Origin: Ceratopteris richardii
Lineage: Eukaryota > Streptophyta > Polypodiopsida > Polypodiales > Pteridaceae
Assembly (NCBI GenBank): GCA_020310875.1
Contig: CM035423.1
Span: forward strand, 112,837,766 to 112,901,765
Reading direction: 5' to 3'
Length of the DNA stretch: 64,000 bases
The position numbers and the translations under genes are program-made. Positions 10,867 through 21,899 of this stretch are shown here, one piece after another (position 1 is the stretch's first letter; each line of letters starts with the position of its first letter). The notes under the pieces were generated by a model. It did no database searches. It was not told the DNA's origin and saw only the letters and a list, made by a program, of their open reading frames with translations.

Positions 10867-11703
10867 ATGGCAAATGGATTTCCTTCATCAATTGACAAAT
10901 TGGATAGAGGTTACTACTCAGCTTGGTCATTAATAATGGAAGCTTATCTCCAAGGTAGAAGATTATATGGTTATGTGGCTGGAGATGAAGTTATGCCAAG
11001 TTTCAGGAACAAAAGTCAACCAACACAAGAAGAGCAAGAAAGAGATGTAACTACAAGGTACACTCCTGAGCAAAATGGAGTGGCAGAAAGGAGGAATAGG
11101 ACAATTGTTGAAGCTGCAAGGTCCATGTTAAATGAAAAGCATTTACCTAATTATCTATGGGTTGAGGCTATATCTACAACCAGTTACTCGATTAACAGAT
11201 TGCCTTCAAAATCCCTTGATGGGATGAATCCATATGAGGCTTGGAATGGAAGAAGAACAAGCTTAGATCATTGTAAAATTTTTGGATGTATTGCTTTTGC
11301 TCATGTTCCTTCACAGGTTAGAGGCAAGATGGATCCAAAGGCAGAAAGGTGTATATTTATTGGATATGACAACAATCAAAAGGGCTACAGGTTATACAAC
11401 CCTACCAACAAAGGATTCTTGGTAAGCAGAGATGTAGTTTTTGATGAAAACAATTCATGGTATGAAGATTCATGTAGGAAGATCAATTTACCATATGATC
11501 TTGAAGAAGATTTTCCAAAGCTTGGTAGAGAACAACCAAAGATTGAAGAACAAGACACCTCAGAGGATGATGAAGAATCTCAGATGGAAAAGATCAAAGC
11601 ATGGAAGTCTAAAGGTAAAGCAAAATTGCAGGAACTTGGACATGAGGCAGAATCATCACATCATGGCCTAAGAAGATCTATGAGGGAAAAGAAAAAACCA
11701 TAA
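10867..11703 (+). CDS. Copia-1 gag-integrase fusion ORF (deletion product)
   Basis: An intact 278-codon ORF from the first ATG after the primer site (MANGFPSS). Residues 1 to about 61 are a copia Gag N-terminus (YYSAWSLIMEAYLQGRRLY). From about nucleotide 11056 the frame continues, without a break, as the distal half of a copia integrase: TPEQNGVAERRNRTIVEAA, which includes the catalytic Glu, then MNPYEAWNGRR, FGCIAF and RCIFIGYDNNQKGYRLYNP. The Gag C-terminus, zinc knuckle, protease, integrase zinc finger and both catalytic Asp residues are gone. The protein cannot integrate DNA; whether it is made is unknown. The C-terminus is acidic then Lys-rich. A stop at 11701-11703 separates it from RT. 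Confidence 0.85.
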   Translation: MANGFPSSIDKLDRGYYSAWSLIMEAYLQGRRLYGYVAGDEVMPSFRNKSQPTQEEQERDVTTRYTPEQNGVAERRNRTIVEAARSMLNEKHLPNYLWVEAISTTSYSINRLPSKSLDGMNPYEAWNGRRTSLDHCKIFGCIAFAHVPSQVRGKMDPKAERCIFIGYDNNQKGYRLYNPTNKGFLVSRDVVFDENNSWYEDSCRKINLPYDLEEDFPKLGREQPKIEEQDTSEDDEESQMEKIKAWKSKGKAKLQELGHEAESSHHGLRRSMREKKKP

Positions 11704-11762
11704 AGGTATGGGTTTGACACCTCATTAGTAAGTAAACATTCTATCTACATAGCCATCATCAT

Positions 11763-13289
11763 TTGAAGAGGCCAAAGCAAAAACAGAATGGAAGCATGCA
11801 ATGAAGGAAGAGATTGAAGCACTTGAGGAAAACAACACTTGGGATTTGGTGCCCAAGACTTCATCCATGAAGCTAATAGGCTCAAGATGGGTCTATAAAC
11901 TCAAGAAGAAGTCTGATGGTTCCATTAACAGGTATAAGGAAAGGCTTGTAGCAAAAGGCTTTGCACAAACTCAGGGAATTGATTATGAGGAGACCTTCTC
12001 TCCTGTGGCAAAGATGCCTACTATTAGGGTTTTGCTTAGTATTGCCTCTTCCAAGAATTGGAAGATACTTCAACTAGATGTAAAGAATGCATTCTTGAAT
12101 GGTTGGATAACAGAAGAGGTATATATGGCACAGTCACCTGGTTTTGAGAATCAAGTTTATCCTTATTATGTGTGTAAACTTAACAAAGCATTGTATGGTC
12201 TCAAGCAAGCTCCAAGAGCTTGGAGTTTTAGGCTTGTTTCATTCTTGCAGGAGAAATGCTTTCAACCAAGCAAGGCAGATCCTTCACTCTTTATTAAAAA
12301 GAGTAATTCAGAGATCATCTACCTATGTGTATATGTAGATAATATTATATTGACAGGAAATGATGCAGATGGTATGAAGAAGATCAAAGATCAGATGAGA
12401 GAAGATTTCAAGATAAGTGATTTGGGTTCACTTACCTACTTCCTAGGTTTGGAAGTTGTCTACAAAGATCATGGTTTGTTTCTCACTCAAAGCAAGTACA
12501 TTAAGGACATGTTGGCAAAATTCAAGATGCAAGATTGTAAGATTGCAGGTACTCCAATGGAGGTCAATCACAAATTGAGCTCACATGAAGGTGAACTCAT
12601 AGAGGACATCACATCATATCAAAGTCTAGTGGGTAGTCTCAACTATGCCGCATTGACAAGAGTAGATATATGTTACTGTGTGAGTGTGCTAAGTCAATTT
12701 ATGCACACACCAAGGAAACCACACATGGATGCTGCCAAAAGGATTCTCAAGTCTCTCAAAGGAACCATAAATGAAGGACTTTATTATCCTTATGTATCTG
12801 ATTTAGGTTTGAAGCTATTTTCTGATGCAAATTGGGTTGGCTCCAAAGAAGATAGAAGGAGCACTTTAGGTTATCTTACCTTTGCAGGTTCAAAGCTTAT
12901 TAAAATTTTCATGGTCATCCAAGAAGCAACCCACATATGATCTCTCTTCTACTAAAGCTGAATATAGAGGTCTTGCCATAGTTACACAAGAAGCTATGTG
13001 GATGAAGACATTATTCAAAGATCTTGGATTGGAGTTTGGAACTCCAACTATTTTTTGTGACAATATGAGTTCTATTCATTTGGCTGCTAATCCTATTTTT
13101 CATGCAAGGAGTAAACATATTGAAGTTCATTATCACTATGTACGAGAGAAGGTTCTAAGCAAAGAGATTCAAATATCATATGTGTCCACTCATCAACAAT
13201 GTGTAGATATTCTAACCAAAGCATTGGATGGTACAAAGCTTTGCAAATTCAAAGCTATGATTGGTTTACAGGTAATCTTGGAAGATTGA
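11763..13289 (+). pseudogene. Copia-1 reverse transcriptase and RNase H, broken
   Basis: RT begins near 11763 (EEAKAKTEWKHAMKEE); the ATG at 11801 is internal, not a genuine start. Visible RT motifs are WVYKLKKKSDG, RLVAKGFAQ, QLDVKNAFLNG, NKALYGLKQAPRAW and the palm motif at 12332-12346. That motif reads YVDNI where YVDDI is expected, so the second catalytic Asp is Asn. RNase H starts at FSDANW (about 12820). A frameshift near 12890-12910 moves the rest into another frame (12882-13289: SSTKAEYRGL, HARSKHIEVHYHYVREK). A short gap with stops separates it from the integrase part at 11704-11762. The polyprotein is not functional. Confidence 0.88.
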
Positions 13290-13321
13290 AGACCTCAAGC
13301 ATACGTGGCTTGAGAGGGAGC

Positions 13322-14593
13322 TATTGGAGCAAGTCTATGACAAGCCTAAGTATTAGCTTGAGTCCCACAAAGTCATAGAAGAAGCCTTAAAATAGAGACT
13401 ATGTAAAGTTCACTTGTGAACTACCTCTTGTAACTTTTGAAGACTTTACTTAATGTAAAAGTGAAAGAATCTTAAGTGGTTGAGTCCACTTGATCAAAAA
13501 GGGAAAGACGAGCCACGAATTTGTGATTTGTGGTAGGTAGAGAATCAAATCAATCACTAATTGATTGGAGAGTGATATAGGGAAGTTAGCCTCCCAAACT
13601 CAACTATAAATAGATGGCAGCTTTAGTCGTGGTTAGAGAGACCTATGTGAACACCTCTAAGAGCTGAGCTTTATGCCATATCAAGGTGTGTATCCAAGGC
13701 ACACATATGTATCAGTGTGTCCATTGTATTGTACAAGCAATATACTTTCATTTTCATGATCATTTGAGTTCATATTTCCATGTTCTTGTGAAGTGTACTA
13801 CTCATTGCCATAACTCTCACTTTTCTCAGTCAGATTGCAGAGATGGTTTGTCTGAGCTTGGTGCATCATTTTCAGTGATTTAACTTGGTAAAGTTAGCTG
13901 TATAAGTCTACTATATGCTCACCAAGTTTTGTTTCATTTGAGTATTGCAATATTCAGCTATGTTCAGTTGAAGTCAACAATGTCTACTCATTTTCACTTC
14001 TCTGTCAGGTACCCGACTTTTTTACTCATCTTGTCAGAGCTGTTTCTCAGTGTGTACTTATCCAAATTCAATGATTTAAAAGCTTGTTGGATTCAGCTTA
14101 CTGTCTAGTATAAGCATACAAGTTTGCATAATTGTTGGATTCTTAAATCTGGCGTTATGTTCATTTTTCTGCTCACTGGTCTCATTACTGTAGCAGCCCG
14201 TGAAAATCGGGATGATGTCATCAATTATTAAACATCTTTCTCAGTGTGTGGCTTATTACTTTTGATGAGATTACTCTTGAAATTTAGCTCTTTAATTTAA
14301 CTAGACTTCCCAAGAGGAATTAAGCTAATTGCTACTGTGCTCAGAGAATTATGCAAAACACTGGACAGGTGTATGAACCAAAATAGCAAGTTCTTCACCT
14401 CTGAGCTAACTCCAACTTATCTGCTTTGATCTATCTTTTTGAGAGTGATCTTACAAGGTACATAGGGTGTCTAATACATCCATTGGCAAGCTAAAAGCAC
14501 CCACCATATACGCCTTGAGTTCATTTGGCTGGTGTAGATCAAGGATTTTGCAACACCTCTTCATCTGCAAGCACATACCTATTCATCTCTTCA
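13322..14593 (+). repeat. Copia-1 3' LTR
   Basis: 1,272 bp. Its first dinucleotide has mutated from TG to TA; it ends CTCTTCA like the 5' LTR. The TATA box is at 13605-13612. Confidence 0.95.
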
Positions 14594-15170
14594 CATCTGA
14601 CTATGCTTGAAAGTGGATCAGTGTGTGGTTCAATGACACAACCTAAGCGAATGGAATCATCAAATCTATTTTCCCTTATCAATTGGGGATGGGATGGACT
14701 GGGCTAAAGTGGATACAATTGGAATGGGTTCCACTTTGGATGCAATCAATGTACTAACTACATGAGTGGTGAAAGGGGTGGTTCATGAGGTGATTGTGGT
14801 TTCAATGGTTGATGTTTATGTTGTGCGATCTACCATGAAAGTAGATATGTGATGATCATTCAATGGTGCATTGTAAAATTTAGAAACTCATGGTGGAAAA
14901 GGTTGCTGTGATGGTGTGGGTGATGGGGTAACCACTAAGCATTTTGGTACATGCTTTAGTATTTTTTCTTCTTCCAATTTTGAATCATCTAATACATGGC
15001 TTTGTGTTGTTTCCTCCTAAGATCTCTTTGCTTTCATTTGCTTTCCTACTCTAGTAGTTGTGGCCATGGCATCGGCCACATCTATCTCTTCTTATACGTC
15101 ACTCTTTATTTTGTCTGATAAAACCATGTTATATAAGTAGGGGTTAATTGCATGGGTCTCAAGGTTCAAG
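14594..15170 (-). pseudogene. Coding-like minus-strand sequence, family unknown
   Basis: Read on the minus strand, about 180 codons with a few stops have a plausible amino-acid mix (KQMKAKRS, VLDDSKLEEEKILKHVPKCL, PTPSQQPFPP). It starts right at the 3' edge of Copia-1 and may be the other half of the degenerate frame at 7.25-8.57 kb, split by the TRIM and Copia-1. No domain was recognised. Confidence 0.3.
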
Positions 15171-16029
15171 TTCCGTGATTTTCCTATAGAAACCCTTGGG
15201 AAACCTTTGGACAACCCTTGGGTTTATTCATGAACTCTTGGGAATCATATTGAAATCGATTGGTTTCAAACTACTAGGATTTAATTCCCAAGATGTGGAG
15301 CTTTATTAATTGAACAATTCAAATCAAGGTCCCTTGAGGGTGTACATGTAAGTTAGAACTCCTCTCTTATGAAATCTTGTGTTTTTGAAGTGATCATATC
15401 TGATTCCATTTGAATTCATGTGGGTCTTAACTTAGAAACCCATGTGAAGAATGCTTCCTGGGAAACTATGTGCTTTGGAAACATGGAACACCTAGATCGC
15501 TTGGTCTAGAGGGAGTTGGAATGGAGGATACATACTCTTAGTCAACCAATGTGATAATTATCTTCAATGTTTTGGAGGCTTTAAAAAACTAATGTATAGA
15601 GATACGGATTTTGATTTAAGCATATGCTATCCTATGTTGTCTATCATTTTTGTGCAGCTCTGTTGAATCTTTACTTCATTGAGACTCTTTGTTTGAAGCC
15701 CACCTGGAGTTATACCCACATGTATATTCTCTCATCTTGTTTTCTCTACAAAACATTCACATGAGGGCAATCTTGGAGGAGATAGGAGGGTCCAATGAGC
15801 CCCCACTCTAAGCGAGAGAAAGGAGGAAGAGCCCCCCTAGCCAATAGGTGGTTAGAGAGCTCCCCCTCAACAATACCCATGTGCTCACTTGATGTGAACA
15901 CACGGAGGAAGTGTTGGGGATCCTCCATCATCCTCTCTCTTGAATTTGTGAAGAGTCTCAATTGAACAATGCCTTTGTAGCCCTCTTCAAGACATTTTCC
16001 ATGCTATATGGTAGAAAGAGGATCTCTAA
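15171..16029. other. No recognisable gene
   Basis: Unique-looking sequence with no motif. A 71-codon minus-strand frame at 15746-15961 is unrecognised. Confidence 0.5.
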
Positions 16030-16034
16030 TTATA

Positions 16035-16116
<82 letters not shown>
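16030..16116. repeat. (TA)n microsatellite
   Basis: Almost uninterrupted TA dinucleotides over about 87 bp. Tyr-Ile ORFs on both strands are artefacts. Confidence 0.95.
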
Positions 16117-16118
<2 letters not shown>

Positions 16119-16521
16119 CAATTTCCTTGCACATCTTTTGAACATGAGAGCTACAAGGATAATTTGGAAAGCTTTTTGAAGTACTTTCTCGACCCATCTT
16201 TACCCAAGCTTTTGGGTAGTGAAGGATCACTCAAGGAGGTTTCTCCACCATTTGCAAGGGAACAAGCACCACAAAGGAGTCCCAAAGAAGGAATTAAGTC
16301 ACTATTGTCAAATCCTTCTTAAACAAAGCATGGAAATTTGTGAAGATTGATGAGTGGAGATCCACTTGAGGAGTGTAAAAAAATGATCATTTACATGTTT
16401 GCAGAGTAAGTACTCGTCCAAAGGTGGTGCAAGACAACATACAATAAGACATGAAGCTTGAAAAAAGAGTCAAGGAAGTACTCCATTTGCATTATGTCTT
16501 TCTCTCCTTTTTGAATTAGGA
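16117..16521. other. No recognisable gene
   Basis: Sequence between the TA repeat and Copia-2 with no identified feature. Confidence 0.5.
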
Positions 16522-16526
16522 ATGGT

Positions 16527-16605
16527 TGTTGGAGTTAGACGTCTGCGAAAGCATGCAAATAGCACAAGGAAGAAGAAGAAGCTTGGAGCACAACACACAA
16601 ATATA
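16527..16605 (-). repeat. Copia-2 3' LTR remnant (terminal ~79 bp)
   Basis: TGTTGGAGTTAGACGTCTGC on the plus strand matches the inner end of the 5' LTR at 20006. The rest of this LTR is missing and RT follows directly. Confidence 0.9.
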
Positions 16606-16971
16606 GAAGGTTTCATCAAAATCAATGCCTCTTTCCTGCACGTAACCCTTTGTAACAAGCCTAGCCTTATACCTGTCAACTATTCCATCAGGTTTACGCT
16701 TCAACTTGTATACCCACTTAGTGCCAATGGCCTTCTTGCCACGAAGCAAGTCACATAAAGACCAAGTACCATTCTTCATTATAGCATCATATTCAGATTG
16801 CATAAGAGCCATCCAACGTTCATAATTTTGTGCTTCATCAAATGAAACAGGTTCAGTCTCATCACAGAGACTAGAGGCAGCCATAGCATAGCAATATAAT
16901 GCAAAAGAGGCACTATGAGAGCCTGATTGAGTATGATATGATAGAGGTGCATCCAATGTGCTATCACACAA
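16606..16971 (-). pseudogene. Copia-2 RT N-terminal fragment
   Basis: Contains the entry of copia RT (WVYKLKRKPDGIVDRYKARL and GYVQERGIDFDETF) and stops at DETF. The next codons are LTR sequence. The RT palm and RNase H are deleted. Confidence 0.88.
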
Positions 16972-16979
16972 AGTCTACA

Positions 16980-17652
16980 CTAGCCATTGTGGCATAGTTT
17001 TTGTCTGCTCAATATTAGCTCTCTCATCAATAAGTGAATCATGTAAATCTGCATGAAAACCAAAATGATCTGCATCATCACATGGAACCTGCAAAGGCTG
17101 AGAAGCCTCATTAGGACCAACACTAGACTGTCCACTTGTCGAAAGAGGTAGCAATGTATCATACATTTCTTTGGAGCTAACATATGTCTCCTTAGTATAT
17201 GATAGCAATGGATGAATAGCATCTTACACAAAAACAACATCACGGCTAACCAGAATGCATCTAGTCTGTGGATGAAGAGACGATAGCCTTTACTTTTAGA
17301 ATTGTACCCAACAAAAATACATTTTACTGCTTTATCATCCAATTTTCTGTGATGTTGTTCAGGCACTAATGCATATGCCAGACAACCAAAAACATGCAGA
17401 TGAGCAACAGATGGCTTGCGATCATGCCAAGCCTCATAGGGAGTGATAGATTGCAATGCTTTAGTAGGACACCTGTTAAGTAGATATGCTGCACCCATGA
17501 CAACCTCAAGCCAGAGCCCCCCCTCAATCAGAACGAAGGGTGCCCATTTTACATGCTAATAGATTTTTAGCCAAAAGCAAAAACTATTTAAAGCACATGA
17601 ACACTTTGGACTTTTCTTTCAATGGATATACCCATGCATGCCTCAAGAAGTC
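16980..17652 (-). pseudogene. Copia-2 integrase distal region
   Basis: Continues on the other side of LINE C: RHAWVYPLKEKSK, then a stop-rich stretch around a SD.GGEF remnant, then GAAYLLNRCPTKALQSITPYE and FGCLAYALVPEQHHRK. The segment holding the catalytic Glu and the NGVAER helix is missing between them, so there is a second internal deletion near 17510. Confidence 0.8.
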
Positions 17653-17910
17653 CCCCCCCTTCAGACACCATCAAGTTCTCCAGCTGAACAACAACAAGCT
17701 TAAACCCAAGTGGGCCCCGCACGAGGGCGACGAGAGGGTGATTAACCTTCTCTGTAATGCAACCTAGGATTCAATCAAGCTTCCCCTGCTTTGTGGGATT
17801 TGGGGGGTCCCGTGGGCACTAGTCCCCTTCTATTGTACCTTTGTTTCTTAATTTAATTCAAGTCCGGGAGAGTAGGCTATTGCCGAACTTCCTTTACATT
17901 AAAAAAAAAA
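17653..17910 (+). mobile_element. LINE copy C, plus strand, 258 bp
   Basis: Contains only the last ~35 codons of ORF2 (NNKLKPKWAPHEGDE, stop at about 17764), the shared 3' UTR (GGGAGAGTAGGCTATTGCCG) and an A tail ending near 17910. It is inserted in Copia-2 integrase; AAGTC flanks both sides (17648-17652 and about 17910-17914). It is one of few copies on the plus strand and is younger than Copia-2. Confidence 0.88.
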
Positions 17911-17911
17911 A

Positions 17912-18660
17912 GTCATCAATGAAAGTCACGAAGTAAAGATAATTTCCAAAAGAAGGTGTCTGCATAGGACCACAGACATCACTATGTACAAGATGCAATT
18001 TTTGAGTAGGACGAATTGAACCATCTTTTGGAAAGGACGAATGTTGCATTTTGCCCAAAATACAACCTTCACAAACATGTTTTCGAGATGCCTCAAGTTT
18101 GGGCAAAGAGGACACCATTACAGATTTCTGCAAGCGTAGCAAACTAGTAAAATTCAAATGACCAGAGCGTGCATGCCAAAGCTTTGCATCTGACATAGCC
18201 TGAGAATCATGTACTGCACATGCCAAATCATTTACAGATCTTTCATAGTATATGAGCTTATAGAGCCCACGACATAAAATGCCAGAAGCAATAATCACGT
18301 TGCCATTTGCCATATCATGAACTGTACATCTGTCATCAACAAATTTCACAACCAAGCCAATCTTGGCTAATGTAGAAATTGATAACAGATTTTTCTTGAT
18401 CCCTGGAACAAACAAAGCATCTCTCAAAGTGAAAGAACTACCACTGGCAGTAGTCAAAATGATCTTACCAACTCCCATAATAGGATAAGAGGAGTTGTTG
18501 GCACATGTAACAATATTTTGTGTAGGGGCATGCTCGAGTGAAGAGAAATTGAGCTGCAAGGTAATATGTTTGGTCACCTATTATCAAAGTACCAAACATC
18601 TGAGTCTACTTGAGACATGCACTACTCGTGAGAAGATGGGTCAAAACTGCAAACAATAGT
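17912..18660 (-). pseudogene. Copia-2 protease and integrase N-terminal region
   Basis: The frame at 17894-18577 covers the region after the protease active site (SYPIMGVGKIILTTASGSSF), then the GAG pre-integrase zinc finger (LWHARSGHLNF..C.GCILGKMQ) and the first integrase core motif HSDVCGPMQTPSFGN, up to FIDDF. It is cut by LINE C at 17910. The protease DSG at about 18590 is lost, with a stop next to it. Confidence 0.85.
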
Positions 18661-18719
18661 AAACGCCCATTCTTCTTCCTACACAAGATTAGCAGACTCT
18701 ATTTTTGGTGTAGAGGCCT

Positions 18720-19650
18720 CTGCAACAACCATTACAACCTCTTTTTTCTTTGCCTCTTTAGCAGCCATTTTTGGATAGTTCTTTATGATATGAACATTTC
18801 CTTTACAATACTTGCAAAACTGCTTTTTTTATTTCTTCTCATCGTTGTCTTCCCTCTTTGATTGTGCAGAATTACCAGATTTCTGCTTACTAGTTGAAGA
18901 GCTCCATTTTCCTTTGCTCTTCTGATTAACTAGGAAACCTTGATCTGTAACATGCATAATGGACCTATTCTACCTCGATTGATCTTCCTGCAACAGAATA
19001 GAGATCAACTCCTCAAATGACAAGGCATTTCATCATCAACGGAAGAGTAGAAGCAAAACTCTGATATGAATCAAGAAGACCATTCAGAACGGTCTGCACA
19101 AGTGAGATATCTAGTATAACGTAATCAGCAGAAATCAATTGTTCCTTCAAGTCTTTGATATTTTTTAGAAAACTATCCATAGAATCACCTTCATTCATGT
19201 GCTCATTCTCCAACTCTTTTCAGAGGTAAGCAACACGAGCCTCATTCTTTGCTTGGTACAATGTGGTAAGCATATCCCAAGCATCCGTAGCTATTCTAGA
19301 AGAGCGAATGTGAGGAATAATGGAATGTTTGACAGACAAAGCTATCAATGCATGTGCCTAGGCATCTCTGCCATCCCAACAAATTTCTCTGTAGTAGGTG
19401 CAGCAAAAACTATAGCACGAACAGGAATATGCAAAATATCATCATCTTCGACACCTTCTGCATCAGCTTCAGTACCTGCAGTTGTAACAGTCGCAGGTGT
19501 GATAGGACGTTTTTCAACACCTTGCACAATGTTCCATAGTCCTATTGCAACCAATGCATGTAGCATCATATAAGCCCATAATGAGTAGCTAGTACCATCC
19601 AACTTATCCTCAACAACCAACATATGGAATACATCACTACTTTTTGCCAT
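18720..19650 (-). pseudogene. Copia-2 gag
   Basis: Starts at an ATG at 19650 (MAKSSDVFHMLVVEDKLDGT). The copia Gag N-terminal SLW motif (YSLWAYMMLHAL) is present. Further pieces are at 19013-19213 (HMNEGDSMDSFLKNIKDLKE) and at about 18770-18830, where a zinc knuckle reads CKYCKGNVHIIKNY; the last Cys of CX2CX4HX4C is Tyr. Frameshifts break the frame. In Copia-3 the same residue is Phe, so this position has been hit twice. Confidence 0.85.
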
Positions 19651-19991
19651 GGCCAGTGACTAAAATACCTTGATGCACAAAATTGACTGTATCTCAAAAA
19701 GTTGAACAGAACTGCCCAGATGAATTTTGCTAGACTTGTAGCAGACTTTGAGATGTTTAAACTGGCGAACGGAAATTGGTATATACCTTTGGAAGAAAAA
19801 GATGAAATAGCCTGCATAAGCACTGCGATAATGCGTTCGGAGGCCAAAACGAGCTCAGATCGCGATTTTGGCACCACATGGCGAAGCTCTTTCGATCTTA
19901 GAAACACACTGAGGGTTCTCACCAAAATTTGTGCGATTATGAGACTGCAACCAGAGAGGTGTAGACAACACCCTAGGTGAAGCAACGACGT

Positions 19992-20003
19992 GCTCTGAAA
20001 CCA
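19992..20003 (-). promoter_or_regulatory. Copia-2 primer-binding site, one mismatch
   Basis: GCTCTGAAACCA on the plus strand is TGGTTTCAGAGC in element sense. It differs by one base from the standard tRNA-Met site, two bases after the LTR. Confidence 0.8.
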
Positions 20004-20005
20004 AT

Positions 20006-20236
20006 TGTTGGAGTTAGACGTCTGCAAAAGCATGCGAACAACACAAGGAAGAAGAAGAAGCTTGGAGCACAACACACAATACAAAATGTATTACCACTAG
20101 AATGTACAAAGATAAGTAGCCTGTTAGGGTAATAGGTGTATATACAAGCCGGGGAAAAAAAACCTCCTAAAGAGGGAAAAAAGCGCCGCGGTAGTCCTAG
20201 AGTGTTCACACACATCACTACCTAAATATATCAACA
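20006..20236 (-). repeat. Copia-2 5' LTR
   Basis: 231 bp. On the minus strand it begins TGTTGATATATT and ends CTCCAACA. It closely matches the Copia-3 LTR at 25679-25916. Confidence 0.92.
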
Positions 20237-20739
20237 ATGGTCGCTATATTACTTTCTTGTTCCAAACTACTCATGAAGGGGAACTCGTTTAATAATAGCA
20301 ATATGTTATTAGATGCTCCTAGGTAGGACGTAGATTACATGCTAGACAATTGTTAGAGAAATGGATTATACACCATGGTTGAAAGAGAAGGGTACACAAT
20401 AAACACACGAGATTAATATATACTAATATCTTAATGGTTTGGATGTAAACATGAACGATATTCAAATGGATATGTTCATGGTTGGAATCACAACTAGAAT
20501 TGAAACCATATGCACTTTTATAAACAATGTGAAAGGGAAAATGGATCGAATAGTAAATATGCTCTCCCAACTCAACCTCTTCCTCTAGAAATGCGATCCT
20601 TGTAGACTCAACCAAGGAACCCATCGATGACTAAAGGACTGGATGTTCAATTACCCCTCTAGAGTAATATATTAGTTAGAAATAAAGCTCAGGATTTGAT
20701 TAGAAATCCTCAACATACTACTTCCTTAAGATCTAGGAG

Positions 20740-21260
20740 TCGTTCTTTTGCAAAAGGCTTAAAGTCACCTTAGTTCTTTGGAGAAGACAAAGACTGAAAG
20801 AAGGATGAAGTCTTAACTTTTCTAGAGAAAATGGAAAGATTTGCATGAACTCAAAAATACTTCCAAGTCATACTAAGTTTTATAAACAAGCTTATCCCTT
20901 GGCCCAAAATCCTAGAAGTGAAGGATAATCTTGAAGAAATCTCAAAGGATTCATGAGACTTAGAACTAGTTTGAAGTGATATTTAAAAATAAGTCCTTAC
21001 CGAAGAATGAGGATGAACATAATTGGGAATATTAGGACAAGGTCCTTTCATGAGGAAATCCCCTCTCCTTATATATTACTTATTATGTAGAAATAATTTT
21101 TAAGCTCCAAAACTTGGATGATATCCATACAATAAGGGGATTTATTCATGGCCTCGATAAGGCAATTACACATGCAGTTAAGAGAAGTATCCTTAAGAAC
21201 CTGGAAGATGCAATAAAGTTAGCATTGATCTATGAAGATCACACTAAGATTAGGGCATAA
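20740..21260 (+). pseudogene. Decayed Ty3-type gag
   Basis: Plus-strand translation, with many stops, shows FFGEDKD..DEVLTFLEKMERF and later FIHGLDKAITHAVKRSIL followed by EDAIKLALIYEDH. This pattern is typical of the retrotransposon gag domain of plant Ty3 elements. No pol follows. A short scrap of the same gag is at 40320-40410. Confidence 0.55.
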
Positions 21261-21473
21261 CGACTTCATCCTATTAGGGAGAATAAAAGCTTTAAAAGAA
21301 ATAAATAGAAATTAAGTACTTTCAAGAGAGAGGATTTGCAAAGTTACAGAGCCTTCTCACACATAGATTTGAGAGGAGACATGTAAACAAATAACTTAGG
21401 AAACAAGAGACATGGGGACAAGGTGACTTGAATTAAAAGAGATTGTAATGCAATACATGTACATGGGCATCAT

Positions 21474-21883
21474 GCTACATCAAGCTAGGCAATCGAATGG
21501 ACAAAGGCATCCCCCATGACATGAGAGGATAGGAACCACTTCAATGACCCTATATCTGACTACAAATGCAACATCTATTTAAGGATTTCTAAAAATGATA
21601 AACCCAACTCTAGCTCACTCACACACTCCACTGAGGCTGAGCAAAGAGAGAGAAACCATTGATTTTACAAGTCTATCCTAGCTACATCAAGCTAGGCAAT
21701 CGAATGGACAAAGGCATCCCCCATGACATGAGAGGATAGGAACCACTTCAATGACCCTATATCTGACTACAAATGCAACATCTATCTAAGGATTTCTAAA
21801 AATGATAAACCCAACTCTAGCTCACTCACACACTCCACTGAGGCTGAGCAAAGAGAGAGAAACCATTGATTTTACAAGTCTAA
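21474..21883. repeat. 207-bp tandem duplication
   Basis: Units at 21474-21680 and 21681-21883 start GCTACATCAAGCTAGGCAAT and are almost identical over their whole length, so duplication is recent. The content is non-coding. Confidence 0.92.
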
Positions 21884-21899
21884 CTAAATTTAAATCTAG

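Larger units (their letters stand above)
9568..14593 (+). mobile_element. Copia-1: Ty1/copia element with internal deletion
   Basis: A 5.03-kb element with LTRs at 9568-10838 and 13322-14593, a tRNA-Met primer site right after the 5' LTR and a purine tract (TGAGAGGGAGC, ending 13321) right before the 3' LTR. The order inside is gag N-terminus, integrase distal half, RT, RNase H, which is the Ty1/copia order. Most of gag, the protease and the integrase core are missing. The LTRs differ at only a few percent of positions by eye, so insertion is fairly recent. The flanking 5-mers (AAAGC and CATCT) do not match, so no TSD is visible. Confidence 0.92.
16527..20236 (-). mobile_element. Copia-2: minus-strand Ty1/copia element with 3' deletion and intact TSD
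   Basis: On the minus strand it runs from a 231-bp 5' LTR (20006-20236) through a primer site, gag, protease, integrase and the first part of RT. RT stops abruptly near 16606 and is joined to the last ~79 bp of the 3' LTR (16527-16605). The 5-bp TSD ATGGT is perfect at 16522-16526 and 20237-20241. So the deletion removed mid-RT through most of the 3' LTR, either after insertion or before it. LINE C sits inside the integrase region. Copia-3 at 25.7 kb belongs to the same family. Confidence 0.92.

Noticed and set aside
16008..16322. Tyr-Ile ORFs over TA repeats (also at 30.1 and 59.8 kb)
   Set aside because: Translation of (TA)n; no coding support.
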